A DNA stretch of 64,000 bases from Treponema sp. (GTDB lineage: Bacteria; Spirochaetota; Spirochaetia; Treponematales; Treponemataceae), in assembly GCA_017935745.1 (NCBI GenBank), contig JAGBGX010000020.1:1-64000 (forward strand). Reading direction: 5' to 3'. This document shows positions 24,229 to 31,978 of the stretch, in pieces. How positions within the stretch are numbered: position 1 is the stretch's first letter; each line of letters opens with the position of its first letter. The notes beneath the pieces were generated by a model, which had not been told where the DNA came from, ran no database searches, and saw only the letters and a program-made list of their open reading frames with translations. A program made the position numbers and the translations under genes.

Positions 24229-25356
24229 TTAGAACCGTTCCAGCAGAATTTTCTTCAGCTTTTCCATCTGCTTTTTTGTTCCGACTGTAATGCGCACAAA
24301 ATCTTCAATTCCTTCTATGTCAAAATGTCTGATTAAAATGCCTGCTTCCTTTGCGGCTTCATATACTGACTTTCCGCTTGTGCCTTCTTTTTTTGCGAAA
24401 ACGAAATTCGTCTTGCTGTCGGTTGTGGTCCAGCCGTGCTCATGCAGGAACTGAATGAAGCTGTCCCGTTCTTCTGCAATTTTTCTTGCGTTTTTTTCGT
24501 AATATTTGTATGATTCGCAGGCCGCAGTTCCGGCTGCCTGTGCCAGAACATCGACTGGAAAATGATTGAAGGAATTTTTTACTGTGAAAACCGGCTGTAT
24601 AAGCTCAGGGGAAGCAACTGCGAATCCGAGCCTCATTCCGGCAAGCGAAAGGCTTTTGCTGAATGTGCGCACCACCACAAGGTTGCGGTGATTTTGCAGC
24701 AGCGGAAGGCAGCTTTCATCAGAAAAGTCGGCGTATGCTTCATCAACAATGCAGACTTCGTTTTCTGGAATTTTTTGCAGCATCGCTTCAACTTCCTGCC
24801 GCTTCAAGGCGATTCCTGTGGGCGCGTTCGGATTTGCGAAAATGAGCGGGCTTTTGTTCGCTATGGATGCTTCTGTCATTTTTTCTGCGTCTATGGACAA
24901 GTCGCTTTTCAAGGGAATTTTCAGCATGGGAATGCTGTAGAATCCGCAGTAAACGGGATAAAAGCTGTAGGTGAATTCCGGCAGAACCAGAGGACGTCCG
25001 CTGTCAAAAAAAGCGCAGAACAGAAAGCTCAGGACTTCATCGCTTCCGTTTCCGCAGAAAATCATGTCGGGAGTTATCTTGAACGGAAGTGATTTCCGTG
25101 CGCGGCTGGAGCTGGCAAGAACGCCTCCTGTTTTATTCAGCATGCCGGCAATCGCCTTTCTGAGCCTGAGCGAGTCAGGGTCGGGATACAGGCCGAGTTT
25201 TTTTCTGTTGTCCGCAAGCACTTTCCGTATGGCCGCTGAAACCGCCTTGCACGGCGGATACGGATTTTCATTTGCATTCAGCTTGATGTAGCTGCGGTCT
25301 TTCGGCTGCTCTCCCGGAACATACGGGTGCAGGGTTTCAAGTCGTTTTGACAGCAT
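24229..25356 (-). CDS. hisC: Histidinol-phosphate aminotransferase
   Basis: 375 aa class I/II PLP aminotransferase. LNANENPYPP at about 26-35, GNGSDEVL at 102-109, Asn178 in NPNAPTG, Asp205 and Tyr208 in VDEAYADFS, PLP-binding Lys234 in TFSKSLSLAGMRLGF. The start at 25356 (GAGGTG upstream) is chosen over an in-frame ATG 99 bases earlier, which would add a tail not seen in the family. No other his genes are nearby; solitary HisC homologues can act on aromatic amino acids instead, so substrate is less sure than family. Confidence 0.88.
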   Translation of the reverse strand: MLSKRLETLHPYVPGEQPKDRSYIKLNANENPYPPCKAVSAAIRKVLADNRKKLGLYPDPDSLRLRKAIAGMLNKTGGVLASSSRARKSLPFKITPDMIFCGNGSDEVLSFLFCAFFDSGRPLVLPEFTYSFYPVYCGFYSIPMLKIPLKSDLSIDAEKMTEASIANKSPLIFANPNAPTGIALKRQEVEAMLQKIPENEVCIVDEAYADFSDESCLPLLQNHRNLVVVRTFSKSLSLAGMRLGFAVASPELIQPVFTVKNSFNHFPVDVLAQAAGTAACESYKYYEKNARKIAEERDSFIQFLHEHGWTTTDSKTNFVFAKKEGTSGKSVYEAAKEAGILIRHFDIEGIEDFVRITVGTKKQMEKLKKILLERF

Positions 25357-25426
25357 AGTCACCTCGGAGCACAAGGCGCATGTTTGTTGTTCTTGCAGTC
25401 TGAAGGAATCGTCCTTGTGCGGTTCA

Positions 25427-25455
25427 ATTGTAATAAATCGGACGCTTGTCTGCAA
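25427..25455 (-). promoter_or_regulatory. hisC promoter
   Basis: On the minus strand TTGCAG (25455-25450), 17-base spacer, TACAAT (25432-25427). Confidence 0.6.
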
Positions 25456-25466
25456 GTACAGGGCGC

Positions 25467-25496
25467 AATTATTTATTTCAAGTGGAATAAATAATT
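25467..25496. repeat. AT-rich inverted repeat upstream of hisC
   Basis: AATTATTTATTTC (25467-25479) pairs with GGAATAAATAATT (25484-25496) over 13 pairs with one T-G. It lies just behind the hisC -35 region and could be a regulator site. Confidence 0.5.
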
Positions 25497-25622
25497 ACGG
25501 GGCGCATTTTTTGCTGTGCGCGGTTTGTTCTGCCTGAAAGTATCCGGCGCAGAAATCAGTTATGCTGAATTTTTTGCATAAAAGCCGGTAATAATTATTC
25601 TGACAGAAAAAAATCAGGAGGA

Positions 25623-25844
25623 ATGCGGATGAAAAGCGGATTGTGCCTGGCAAAGGATATGCTGAATGCACGGAAAATAATGCAGGACAGGCTGCTTGCA
25701 GGGAAACAGAACCGGCCTGCAAAATCGTGTGCGCCGGGAATTGCGCAGCTTTCTTCTTCAGGTCAGGCCGGCAGAAATTCGGGACAGTGCATAAAAAAGC
25801 TGTTTCTGAGCCTGCGTATTCGCCGCGGACGGAGCCGCATATAG
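25623..25844 (+). CDS. Possible small basic protein, hypothetical
   Basis: 73 aa, strongly basic, no recognised domain or membrane segment. A good AGGAGG at 25617-25622 directly precedes ATG 25623, and a second ATG is at 25629. It ends just before the sstT promoter. Base composition resembles non-coding neighbours and I recognise no homologue. It could be a real small protein or a chance ORF. Confidence 0.3.
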   Translation: MRMKSGLCLAKDMLNARKIMQDRLLAGKQNRPAKSCAPGIAQLSSSGQAGRNSGQCIKKLFLSLRIRRGRSRI

Positions 25845-25860
25845 CATGTGCAAATTTTTA

Positions 25861-25889
25861 TTTACAATGCCTGAATGCTCATGTATACT
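25861..25889 (+). promoter_or_regulatory. sstT promoter
   Basis: TTTACA (25861-25866), 17-base spacer, TATACT (25884-25889). The expected transcription start near 25896 leaves about ten bases before ATG 25907. Confidence 0.7.
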
Positions 25890-25906
25890 ATAATATGCGA
25901 GGTGGT

Positions 25907-27181
25907 ATGCTGGTTTTTCTTAAGCGGATTGTGCGCATTTATAATGAAACAAGCCTGATTGCACGGATTTGCATCGGGCTGATTGCCGGAGCGGTCTGCG
26001 GCATTCTGCTGCCGGGCGTGCAGTTTATTGCAGTTTTAGGGGATCTTTTTGTCGGCGCGCTCAAGGGAATTGCTCCTGTCCTTGTGTTTCTGCTTATCGC
26101 AAGCTCGCTGGCGCAGGGGCGTGCAAAGCTTGACAAGCGGTTTGCGCTGGTGATTATTCTGTACCTCTTGAGCACGCTCCTTGCATCATTTGTCGCTGTT
26201 GCCGGAAGCTTTCTGTTTCCGCAGACACTTGTGCTGGCTCAGGGCGCGGAAATTGCTTCCTCTGCTCCCACGGGAATTGGAGAAGTGCTGCATAATCTGG
26301 TGATGAATGCTGTTTCAAATCCGGTCGCGTCTCTTTCTTCTGCGAATTATATCGGAATTCTTGCCTGGGCGGTGCTGTTCGGGCTTGCGCTCAAAAAGAC
26401 TGCTTGCGAGGCGACAAAGCGTTTTCTTGCTGATGTTTCGCAGGGCTGCTCGCATGTTGTCCGGCTGATTATAAACCTTGCTCCGTTTGGAATTCTGGGG
26501 CTTGTGTTTTCAACAGTTTCTCAGAACGGGCTTTCGGTTTTCAAGGCGTATGGAAGCCTTGTGCTGCTGATTGTCTGCTCCATGCTGACGGTTGTTCTGC
26601 TTGTTGAGCCGCTTGTCATCTGGCTGACGCTGAGGAAAAATCCGTATCCGCTTGTGTTCCGCTGCCTGAAGGAAAGCGGCATTACGGCATTTTTTACGCG
26701 AAGCTCTGCGGCGAATATTCCGATCAATATGGCGCTGTGCGAAAAGCTGGGATTTGACAAGGATTTTTATTCTGTTTCAATTCCGCTGGGAGCAACTGTC
26801 AACATGGACGGTGCGGCAGTTACAATTGCAGTCATGACGCTTGCTGCTGCGCATACGCTGGGGATTTCCGTTGACATTCCGACAGCACTGATACTGAGCC
26901 TTCTTGCAACACTCGGAGCCTGCGGCGCATCCGGGGTGGCGGGCGGCTCATTGCTGCTGATTCCGATGGCATGCTCCCTGTTCGGCATTCCGAATGATAT
27001 TTCAATGCAGGTTGTCGGAGTGGGATTTATAATCGGTGTTGTGCAGGACAGCCTTGAGACGGCGCTTAATTCTTCCGGGGATGCCATGATGACAGCAACC
27101 GCGGAATATGCCCAGTGGAAAAAGGAAGGAAAGCCGCTGCCCGCAAAGCTCGGAACGCCGCTGGTCAATGCTTCATGCTGA
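25907..27181 (+). CDS. sstT: Serine/threonine:sodium symporter, SstT type
   Basis: 424 aa SLC1-family (dicarboxylate/amino acid:cation) transporter. Diagnostic features are FFTRSSAANIPIN (the serine-rich hairpin), GATVNMDGAAVTIAVMTLAAA in helix 7, and GACGASGVAGGSLLLIP in hairpin 2. Length matches E. coli SstT (414 aa). ATG 25907 has GAGGTGG in front; ATG 25895 is also in frame and lies almost at the transcription start. A much longer upstream reading frame exists but is unlikely to be translated. Converges on the ldh-like gene. Confidence 0.9.
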   Translation: MLVFLKRIVRIYNETSLIARICIGLIAGAVCGILLPGVQFIAVLGDLFVGALKGIAPVLVFLLIASSLAQGRAKLDKRFALVIILYLLSTLLASFVAVAGSFLFPQTLVLAQGAEIASSAPTGIGEVLHNLVMNAVSNPVASLSSANYIGILAWAVLFGLALKKTACEATKRFLADVSQGCSHVVRLIINLAPFGILGLVFSTVSQNGLSVFKAYGSLVLLIVCSMLTVVLLVEPLVIWLTLRKNPYPLVFRCLKESGITAFFTRSSAANIPINMALCEKLGFDKDFYSVSIPLGATVNMDGAAVTIAVMTLAAAHTLGISVDIPTALILSLLATLGACGASGVAGGSLLLIPMACSLFGIPNDISMQVVGVGFIIGVVQDSLETALNSSGDAMMTATAEYAQWKKEGKPLPAKLGTPLVNASC

Positions 27182-27238
27182 CGGCAGCGGCGCGTCTGTT
27201 TCCATTCCGGCATAACGCTTTGCCGCCGGAACGGACTG

Positions 27239-28231
27239 CTATTTCACTTCGTTCTTTAGCTCTGCTCCTTCGTTCCAGTCCTTGATGTTTCCAAGCGTTA
27301 TTTCGGCAATGGAGTCAAGCGCATTTGTTGTAAGGAATGCCTGATGCCCTGTGATAATAACATTGGGGAATGTCATGAGCCGGGCAAGAATGTCATCCCG
27401 GATTACGTCTACGGACCAGTCGTCAAAGAAGTATTTGCTTTCTTCTTCGTACACATCAAGTCCGGCTCCTCCGATTTCCTGCCGCTTGAGCGCATGAACA
27501 AGCGCGGGTGTGTCTATGAGCGCTCCGCGTCCTGTATTGATGATAACGGCATCTTTTTTCATAAGAGCAAGCGACTTGCTGTTTATGATATGCTTTGTTT
27601 CCTTGGTGAGCGGGCAGTGCAGGCTGATGACATCAGACTCCTTGAAGATTGTTTCAAGCGGAACATACGCAAAGCCCTTTTCTTCAGCCCAGCTTTTGTC
27701 CGGGTATACATCGTACAGCTCAATCTTCATTCCGAATCCGACCAGCGTTTCTGCCATCAGCTTGCCGATTTTTCCTGTGCCGATGATTCCTGCGGTAAGT
27801 CCGTACAGATCCCGCCCTGTGAGTCCTGCAAGAGAAAAGTTTCCTGTCCGTGTTCTCATGTGCGCCTGCGGAAGCTTTCTGGTGAGGGACAGAAGAAGCG
27901 CAACCGCATACTCTGAAACGGAATGAGGAGAATACGAGGGGACGCGGACAATTTTTATTCCTGCGCTGGCAGCGGCCTGCAAGTCAACATTGTTGTATCC
28001 GGCGCACCTCATGGCAATAAGCTTGATGCCGCAGTCCTTGAGCGTTTTTATGACAGCAGCATTCAGCCTGTCATTGACAAAAGCGCAGACAACATCGTAT
28101 CCTTTTGCAGACGGAGCCGTTTTTTCATTCAGATGGAAGTCAAAAAAATCGATTTCGTAGGAAAAATTCCTGTTTGCATTTGTAAAAGCGTCCTTGTCGT
28201 ATGGACGTGTATCGTAAAAAGCTATTTTCAT
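27239..28231 (-). CDS. D-lactate dehydrogenase-like 2-hydroxyacid dehydrogenase
   Basis: 330 aa. Rossmann fingerprint GLTAGIIGTGKIG; catalytic Arg in INTGRGALIDT, Glu in GAGLDVYEEE, His in ITGHQAFLT. Early residues MKIAFYDTRPYD and RCAGYNNVDL are typical of fermentative LdhA. It reduces pyruvate to D-lactate with NADH. GGAGG at 7 bases supports ATG 28231; a longer ORF start 41 codons upstream is rejected. A promoter is seen upstream. It is divergent from an SDR gene across a gap with a perfect palindrome. Confidence 0.88.
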   Translation of the reverse strand: MKIAFYDTRPYDKDAFTNANRNFSYEIDFFDFHLNEKTAPSAKGYDVVCAFVNDRLNAAVIKTLKDCGIKLIAMRCAGYNNVDLQAAASAGIKIVRVPSYSPHSVSEYAVALLLSLTRKLPQAHMRTRTGNFSLAGLTGRDLYGLTAGIIGTGKIGKLMAETLVGFGMKIELYDVYPDKSWAEEKGFAYVPLETIFKESDVISLHCPLTKETKHIINSKSLALMKKDAVIINTGRGALIDTPALVHALKRQEIGGAGLDVYEEESKYFFDDWSVDVIRDDILARLMTFPNVIITGHQAFLTTNALDSIAEITLGNIKDWNEGAELKNEVK

Positions 28232-28268
28232 ACCGAAGCCTCCTGTGCATAGTGGTTTTCTGAAATAA

Positions 28269-28297
28269 AAGATAAGCAAAACAGCTGTGAAAGTCCA
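28269..28297 (-). promoter_or_regulatory. Promoter of the D-lactate dehydrogenase-like gene
   Basis: Minus strand TGGACT (28297-28292), 17-base spacer, TATCTT (28274-28269). Confidence 0.6.
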
Positions 28298-28401
28298 ATG
28301 TTTATCACAAAGGCTGATGTATTTTTGTGCGCAGCTTTTTTTTGTCCTGGGCATGAACTGTCCGGCGCGGTATTTTGCCCTTTTCCGTTTTTTTGAGTAT
28401 A

Positions 28402-28419
28402 TTTACTGTATACAGTAAA
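28402..28419. promoter_or_regulatory. Perfect 18-bp palindrome, candidate operator
   Basis: TTTACTGTATACAGTAAA is fully symmetrical. It lies in the 319-base divergent gap between the ldh-like gene and the SDR gene, the usual place for a dimeric repressor. Next to it GCCCG/CGGGC forms a hairpin (about 28421-28447). Confidence 0.5.
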
Positions 28420-28456
28420 AGCCCGGATGCGTCCTTGCAGAGCGGGCAGCGGCGAT

Positions 28457-28540
28457 TGGCGCAGTTTTTATCTGCTCAGAACTTGCATTGCAGGCTTTAG
28501 TATAGGAGATGTAATAAAAACTCTGCCTAAGATAGTGTCT
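28457..28540 (-). repeat. Truncated repeat copy ending at the SDR ribosome-binding site
   Basis: It begins with the H4 right arm GCAGTTTTTATCTGCT (as at 20244), continues with a degenerate H3 (AACTTGC/GCAGGCTT) and ends with AAAAACTCTGCCTAAGATAG. The second arm of that H4 is missing and is replaced by the AGGAGG of the next gene. It is the reverse complement-type copy of 24110-24200. Confidence 0.65.
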
Positions 28541-28550
28541 AGGAGGAAAT

Positions 28551-29288
28551 ATGCTCAAAGGAAAAACGGCTGTTGTTACCGGCGGAACAAGAGGAATCGG
28601 ATTTGCCATTGTAAAGAAATTTCTTGAGAACGGAGCCTGTGTTGCTGTTGCCGGTTCCCGTCAGGAAACAGTTGAAAAGGCACTGGGAGAACTTGCACAG
28701 TACAAGGATCGCATCATGGGAATCTGGCCGGATCTGTGCAGCCCTGAGTCAGTGGCGCAGGCTTTTGCCTCTGTGAAGGAGCGGTTCGGAAGCCTTGACA
28801 TTCTTGCCAGCAATGCGGGCATTTCTTCCCGGACGAGCCTCTTCGACTATACGGCAGAAGAATTTTCCAGAATTATGGATCTCAATGTGAAGGCTGTGTT
28901 TGTCTGTTCTCAGGCGGCCGCACGGATAATGAAGGATGCGGGCGGCGGAGTTATAATCAGCACAAGCTCCATGGTAAGCAAGTACGGGCAGCCTGCCGGA
29001 TGCGGATATCCTGCTTCAAAATTTGCTGTCAACGGACTGACGGTGTCTTTGGCGCGCGAGCTTGCAAAATACAATATCCGGGTGAACGCTGTTGCGCCGG
29101 GAGTGACAAAAACTGATATGCTTTCTTCTCTTCCCCAGGAGATGGCGGAACGTGTGGCCGCGGGAATTCCGCTGGGACGCGTTGGAGAGCCTGATGATAT
29201 TGCAAATGCCTATCTGTATCTGGCAAGCGATCTGGCGGGATATGTGACGGGCGCAGTTCTTTCGGTTGACGGCGCGGCATCAGCATAA
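28551..29288 (+). CDS. Short-chain dehydrogenase/reductase (FabG-like)
   Basis: 245 aa classical SDR. Cofactor motif TGGTRGIG near the N-terminus, ASNAGI, catalytic Ser in STSSM, and YPASK with catalytic Tyr and Lys; ends with the FabG-like GYVTGAVLSVDGAAS. AGGAGG seven bases before ATG 28551. It could be 3-oxoacyl-ACP reductase or a sugar/polyol dehydrogenase; with no fatty-acid genes around, the latter is equally likely. The ribosome site directly abuts a repeat remnant. Confidence 0.85.
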   Translation: MLKGKTAVVTGGTRGIGFAIVKKFLENGACVAVAGSRQETVEKALGELAQYKDRIMGIWPDLCSPESVAQAFASVKERFGSLDILASNAGISSRTSLFDYTAEEFSRIMDLNVKAVFVCSQAAARIMKDAGGGVIISTSSMVSKYGQPAGCGYPASKFAVNGLTVSLARELAKYNIRVNAVAPGVTKTDMLSSLPQEMAERVAAGIPLGRVGEPDDIANAYLYLASDLAGYVTGAVLSVDGAASA

Positions 29289-29374
29289 AATATGCCTGCG
29301 GAAGGAAATGCGCCCTGGCTCAGCAGGCCGGAGACATCCGTTCTGCTGAAATTCCTGCAAATCGTCATCTGCAA

Positions 29375-29403
29375 TTGACTTTTATTTTTTAGTTTGATAT
29401 ACT
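29375..29403 (+). promoter_or_regulatory. tRNA-Val promoter
   Basis: TTGACT (29375-29380), 17-base spacer, TATACT (29398-29403); the tRNA begins 16 bases later. Confidence 0.75.
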
Positions 29404-29418
29404 GTAAAAGTCTTTTTT

Positions 29419-29492
29419 GCGGAGCTAGCTCAGCTGGTTAGAGCATCACGTTGACATCGTGGGGGTCGGTGGTTCGAGTCCACTGTTCCGCA
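29419..29492 (+). tRNA. tRNA-Val (anticodon GAC)
   Basis: Complete cloverleaf: acceptor GCGGAGC/GTTCCGC, D arm GCTC...GAGC, anticodon stem TCACG/CGTGG around loop TTGACAT (GAC), T arm containing GGTTCGAGTCC. Discriminator A at 29492. CCA is not encoded. Confidence 0.95.
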
Positions 29493-29574
29493 TTTTCAGG
29501 CTTGTCACAAAAGACCGCTTGCTGTGCGTGCGGCTGTTCCGCAGGTGCCGTGAGGCGGGATTTTTGTATGCTGA

Positions 29575-29677
29575 CAGCAGTTGTGCAGCAAAACGGTAAA
29601 AACATTGCCGGATGCTGCTGTTTTTGGAGAATGGCTATATGCCGCAGATTGCTTTTGTAGTCTGCGGATTTTTTTTT
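29575..29677 (+). promoter_or_regulatory. Two tandem attenuator-like terminators in front of pyrG
   Basis: Hairpin 1: CAGCAG (29575-29580) with CTGCTG (29615-29620), then TTTTT. Hairpin 2: CCGCAGA (29642-29648) with TCTGCGG (29661-29667), then about nine T. No gene lies between the tRNA and pyrG, so the hairpins either end the tRNA transcript or regulate read-through into pyrG. Confidence 0.6.
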
Positions 29678-29695
29678 GAATGGGGATGGCGCGCT

Positions 29696-31297
29696 ATGAA
29701 ATCAACAAAGTACATTTTTGTAACGGGAGGAGTTGTTTCCGGGCTTGGCAAGGGAATTACAGCCGCATCCTTGGGGCGCCTTTTAAAGTCCCGCGGGCTG
29801 AAAGTTGCTTCCCAAAAGCTTGATCCCTACATAAATGTTGATCCGGGAACAATGAGCCCGTATCAGCACGGCGAAGTGTATGTTACAGATGACGGAGCGG
29901 AAACTGATCTGGATCTTGGCCACTATGAGCGCTTTATAGATGAAGATTTGAACAAATTTTCAAATTTAACATCGGGAAAAGTGTACTGGAACGTCCTGAA
30001 CAAGGAGCGCCGCGGCGAATATCTGGGCGAAACGGTGCAGGTGATTCCGCATATCACCAATGAAATAAAGTCGTTTATCTACAATGTCGGAAAAACATCG
30101 GGAGCGGACATTGTCATTACGGAAGTCGGCGGAACAACGGGAGACATTGAAAGCCAGCCGTTCCTTGAGGCGATCCGCCAGGTGGGGCTTGAAGTCGGAA
30201 GCGAAAATTCCCTGTATATCCATGTAACGCTGCTTCCGTTTCTGCACGGTTCGGATGAGCACAAGACAAAGCCGACTCAGCATTCTGTAAAGGAGCTTCA
30301 GGGGCTTGGCATCAAGCCTGACATTCTTGTCCTGCGGTGCGATGAAAAGCTTGAGGAAAGCATTTTCAGGAAGGTCGCCATGTTCTGCAATGTCAAGCCG
30401 GACTGCGTAATCGAAAACCTGACGCTTCCTGTTCTGTACCAGGCGCCGATTATGCTTGAAAAGCTTCATTTTTCCGATATTGTCTGCCGCGAGCTTCAGC
30501 TTTCCGTTCCGCCCTGTGATTTGTCTGAATGGAACACAATGCTCGAAAAAATTCAGAGCCGCACAAAGAAAGTCACAATCGGGCTTGTGGGAAAATATGT
30601 TCAGCTTCATGATGCGTATCTTTCTGTTGCCGAGGCGCTGCAGCATGCGGGCTACGAGCTTGGCGCGTATGTGAACATACAGTGGATTGACAGCGAGTCG
30701 GTTTCCAGGGAAAATGCGGCTGATGTTCTCGGCGGCTGCAACGGCATCATTGTTCCCGGCGGATTCGGCCCGCGCGGAATTGAAGGCATGATTGCTTCCG
30801 CCAGATACTGCCGTGAAAACGATGTGCCGTACCTCGGAATCTGCCTCGGAATGCAGATTGCAGTAATTGAATTTGCGCGTTCTGTCTGCGGATTCGCGGA
30901 TGCCAATTCAGGCGAATTTAATGAAAACAGCGCGCACAAGGTGATTGACTTTCTGCCGGATCAGAATGACTCTGTGAACAAAGGCGGAACGCTGCGGCTC
31001 GGCGCATATCCGTGCAAGGTCAAAAAGGACACCCAGCTGTACCGCTGCTACGGCCGCGAGGAAATTTCTGAGCGTCACCGCCACCGCTATGAATTCAACA
31101 ATGAATTCCGGGACTGCTTTTCTGAGAACGGGCTGACGCTCAGCGGAACTTCGCCCGACGGAACGATAATTGAAACTGTCGAGTACAGCAGGAACAGGTT
31201 TTACGTGGGAGTTCAGTTTCATCCTGAATTCAAGAGCCGCCCGAACAAGGCGCATCCGCTTTTTACCGGGCTTGTTTCTGCCGCCCTTGGAAAGTAG
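29696..31297 (+). CDS. pyrG: CTP synthase
   Basis: 533 aa, makes CTP from UTP, ATP and glutamine. Synthetase domain (1-265) with [17 protein letters not shown] and [19 protein letters not shown]; class I glutamine amidotransferase domain with nucleophile Cys383 in GICLGMQ and the C-terminal FHPEFKSRP His-Glu pair. ATG 29696 gives the universal N-terminus. An in-frame ATG at 29639 has a better ribosome site (GGAG) but would force translation through a terminator hairpin and add 19 residues, so it is not chosen. Expression is probably controlled by attenuation upstream. Confidence 0.95.
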   Translation: MKSTKYIFVTGGVVSGLGKGITAASLGRLLKSRGLKVASQKLDPYINVDPGTMSPYQHGEVYVTDDGAETDLDLGHYERFIDEDLNKFSNLTSGKVYWNVLNKERRGEYLGETVQVIPHITNEIKSFIYNVGKTSGADIVITEVGGTTGDIESQPFLEAIRQVGLEVGSENSLYIHVTLLPFLHGSDEHKTKPTQHSVKELQGLGIKPDILVLRCDEKLEESIFRKVAMFCNVKPDCVIENLTLPVLYQAPIMLEKLHFSDIVCRELQLSVPPCDLSEWNTMLEKIQSRTKKVTIGLVGKYVQLHDAYLSVAEALQHAGYELGAYVNIQWIDSESVSRENAADVLGGCNGIIVPGGFGPRGIEGMIASARYCRENDVPYLGICLGMQIAVIEFARSVCGFADANSGEFNENSAHKVIDFLPDQNDSVNKGGTLRLGAYPCKVKKDTQLYRCYGREEISERHRHRYEFNNEFRDCFSENGLTLSGTSPDGTIIETVEYSRNRFYVGVQFHPEFKSRPNKAHPLFTGLVSAALGK

Positions 31298-31346
31298 CAG
31301 AAGAAACGGTGCGGCAGACTTGCGGACGGCAGATGCTTAGGCGCAT

Positions 31347-31928
31347 TCAGCTGTACCGCTCTATGATTTCTTCGGCAGCTTCACGCTTGCTCAGCCGGCT
31401 GTCCATTGCAAGCTTTTCTATGTGGCGGTGGGCGTCGCTTTCTGACATCTTCAGTTTTTCTATGAGCAGCCATTTTGCTCTGTTCACAGTTCTGATGTCC
31501 TGCATTTTTTCCTGGAGCGTCCTGTTTTTTGTTTCCATTTTTTGCAGCCTGAAGGAAAGGGCCGCAAGCATCCGTATTGCCGCAAAGAACAGCTCGGGCG
31601 AATTCGGCTTTGGAAGCGTTACAATTCCGCTTTCTTCCGTCTTGCTTGCTGTCTCGTCATACAGCTCGCTTTTTACAAGCAGCAGGATGCCGATGTTCAT
31701 GTCTGCAAAGCTTTCCGCGAACATAGCTCCGTGCTCGTCTGGAAGCGGAGAGTCAACGATAAGAATGTCAGCAGGAAGCTCAAGCAGAAGCCGCCGCGCT
31801 TCTCCGCCTGAATATGCATGGAACACCGGGAAGAATTCGCTTTTGGGAAGGATGCTGGAAATATTTTCATGGAAGCTTTTTGATTCGGAAACAATCATCA
31901 CCTTCCTTCTATTCTTTAAAGGATTCAT
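31347..31928 (-). CDS. ANTAR-domain response regulator (RNA-binding antiterminator), NitR-like
   Basis: 193 aa. Residues 8-120 form a receiver-like domain: the position of the phospho-acceptor is kept (Asp59 in VDSPLPDEHG) and Lys107 in TLPKP, but the N-terminal acidic pair is replaced by SESKS, so phosphorylation is doubtful. A coiled coil (about 122-145) leads into a C-terminal ANTAR domain (about 137-191: VNRAKWLLIEKLKMSESDAH, then MDSRLSKREAAEEIIERY). ANTAR proteins bind paired hexaloop hairpins and suppress terminators. It follows glnA by 50 bases, like clostridial nitR. AGGTG precedes the ATG. Probable targets are the glnN and amt leaders in this window. Confidence 0.88.
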   Translation of the reverse strand: MNPLKNRRKVMIVSESKSFHENISSILPKSEFFPVFHAYSGGEARRLLLELPADILIVDSPLPDEHGAMFAESFADMNIGILLLVKSELYDETASKTEESGIVTLPKPNSPELFFAAIRMLAALSFRLQKMETKNRTLQEKMQDIRTVNRAKWLLIEKLKMSESDAHRHIEKLAMDSRLSKREAAEEIIERYS

Positions 31929-31978
31929 GTATGCACCTTTTTCCTGTCTTTTCAGGGCAGACTGTCCGCTGCGCTCTG

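Noticed and set aside
28232-28300. Rex or CRP site upstream of the D-lactate dehydrogenase-like gene
   Set aside because: TTGTGA and TCACAG half-sites exist but their spacing fits neither regulator.
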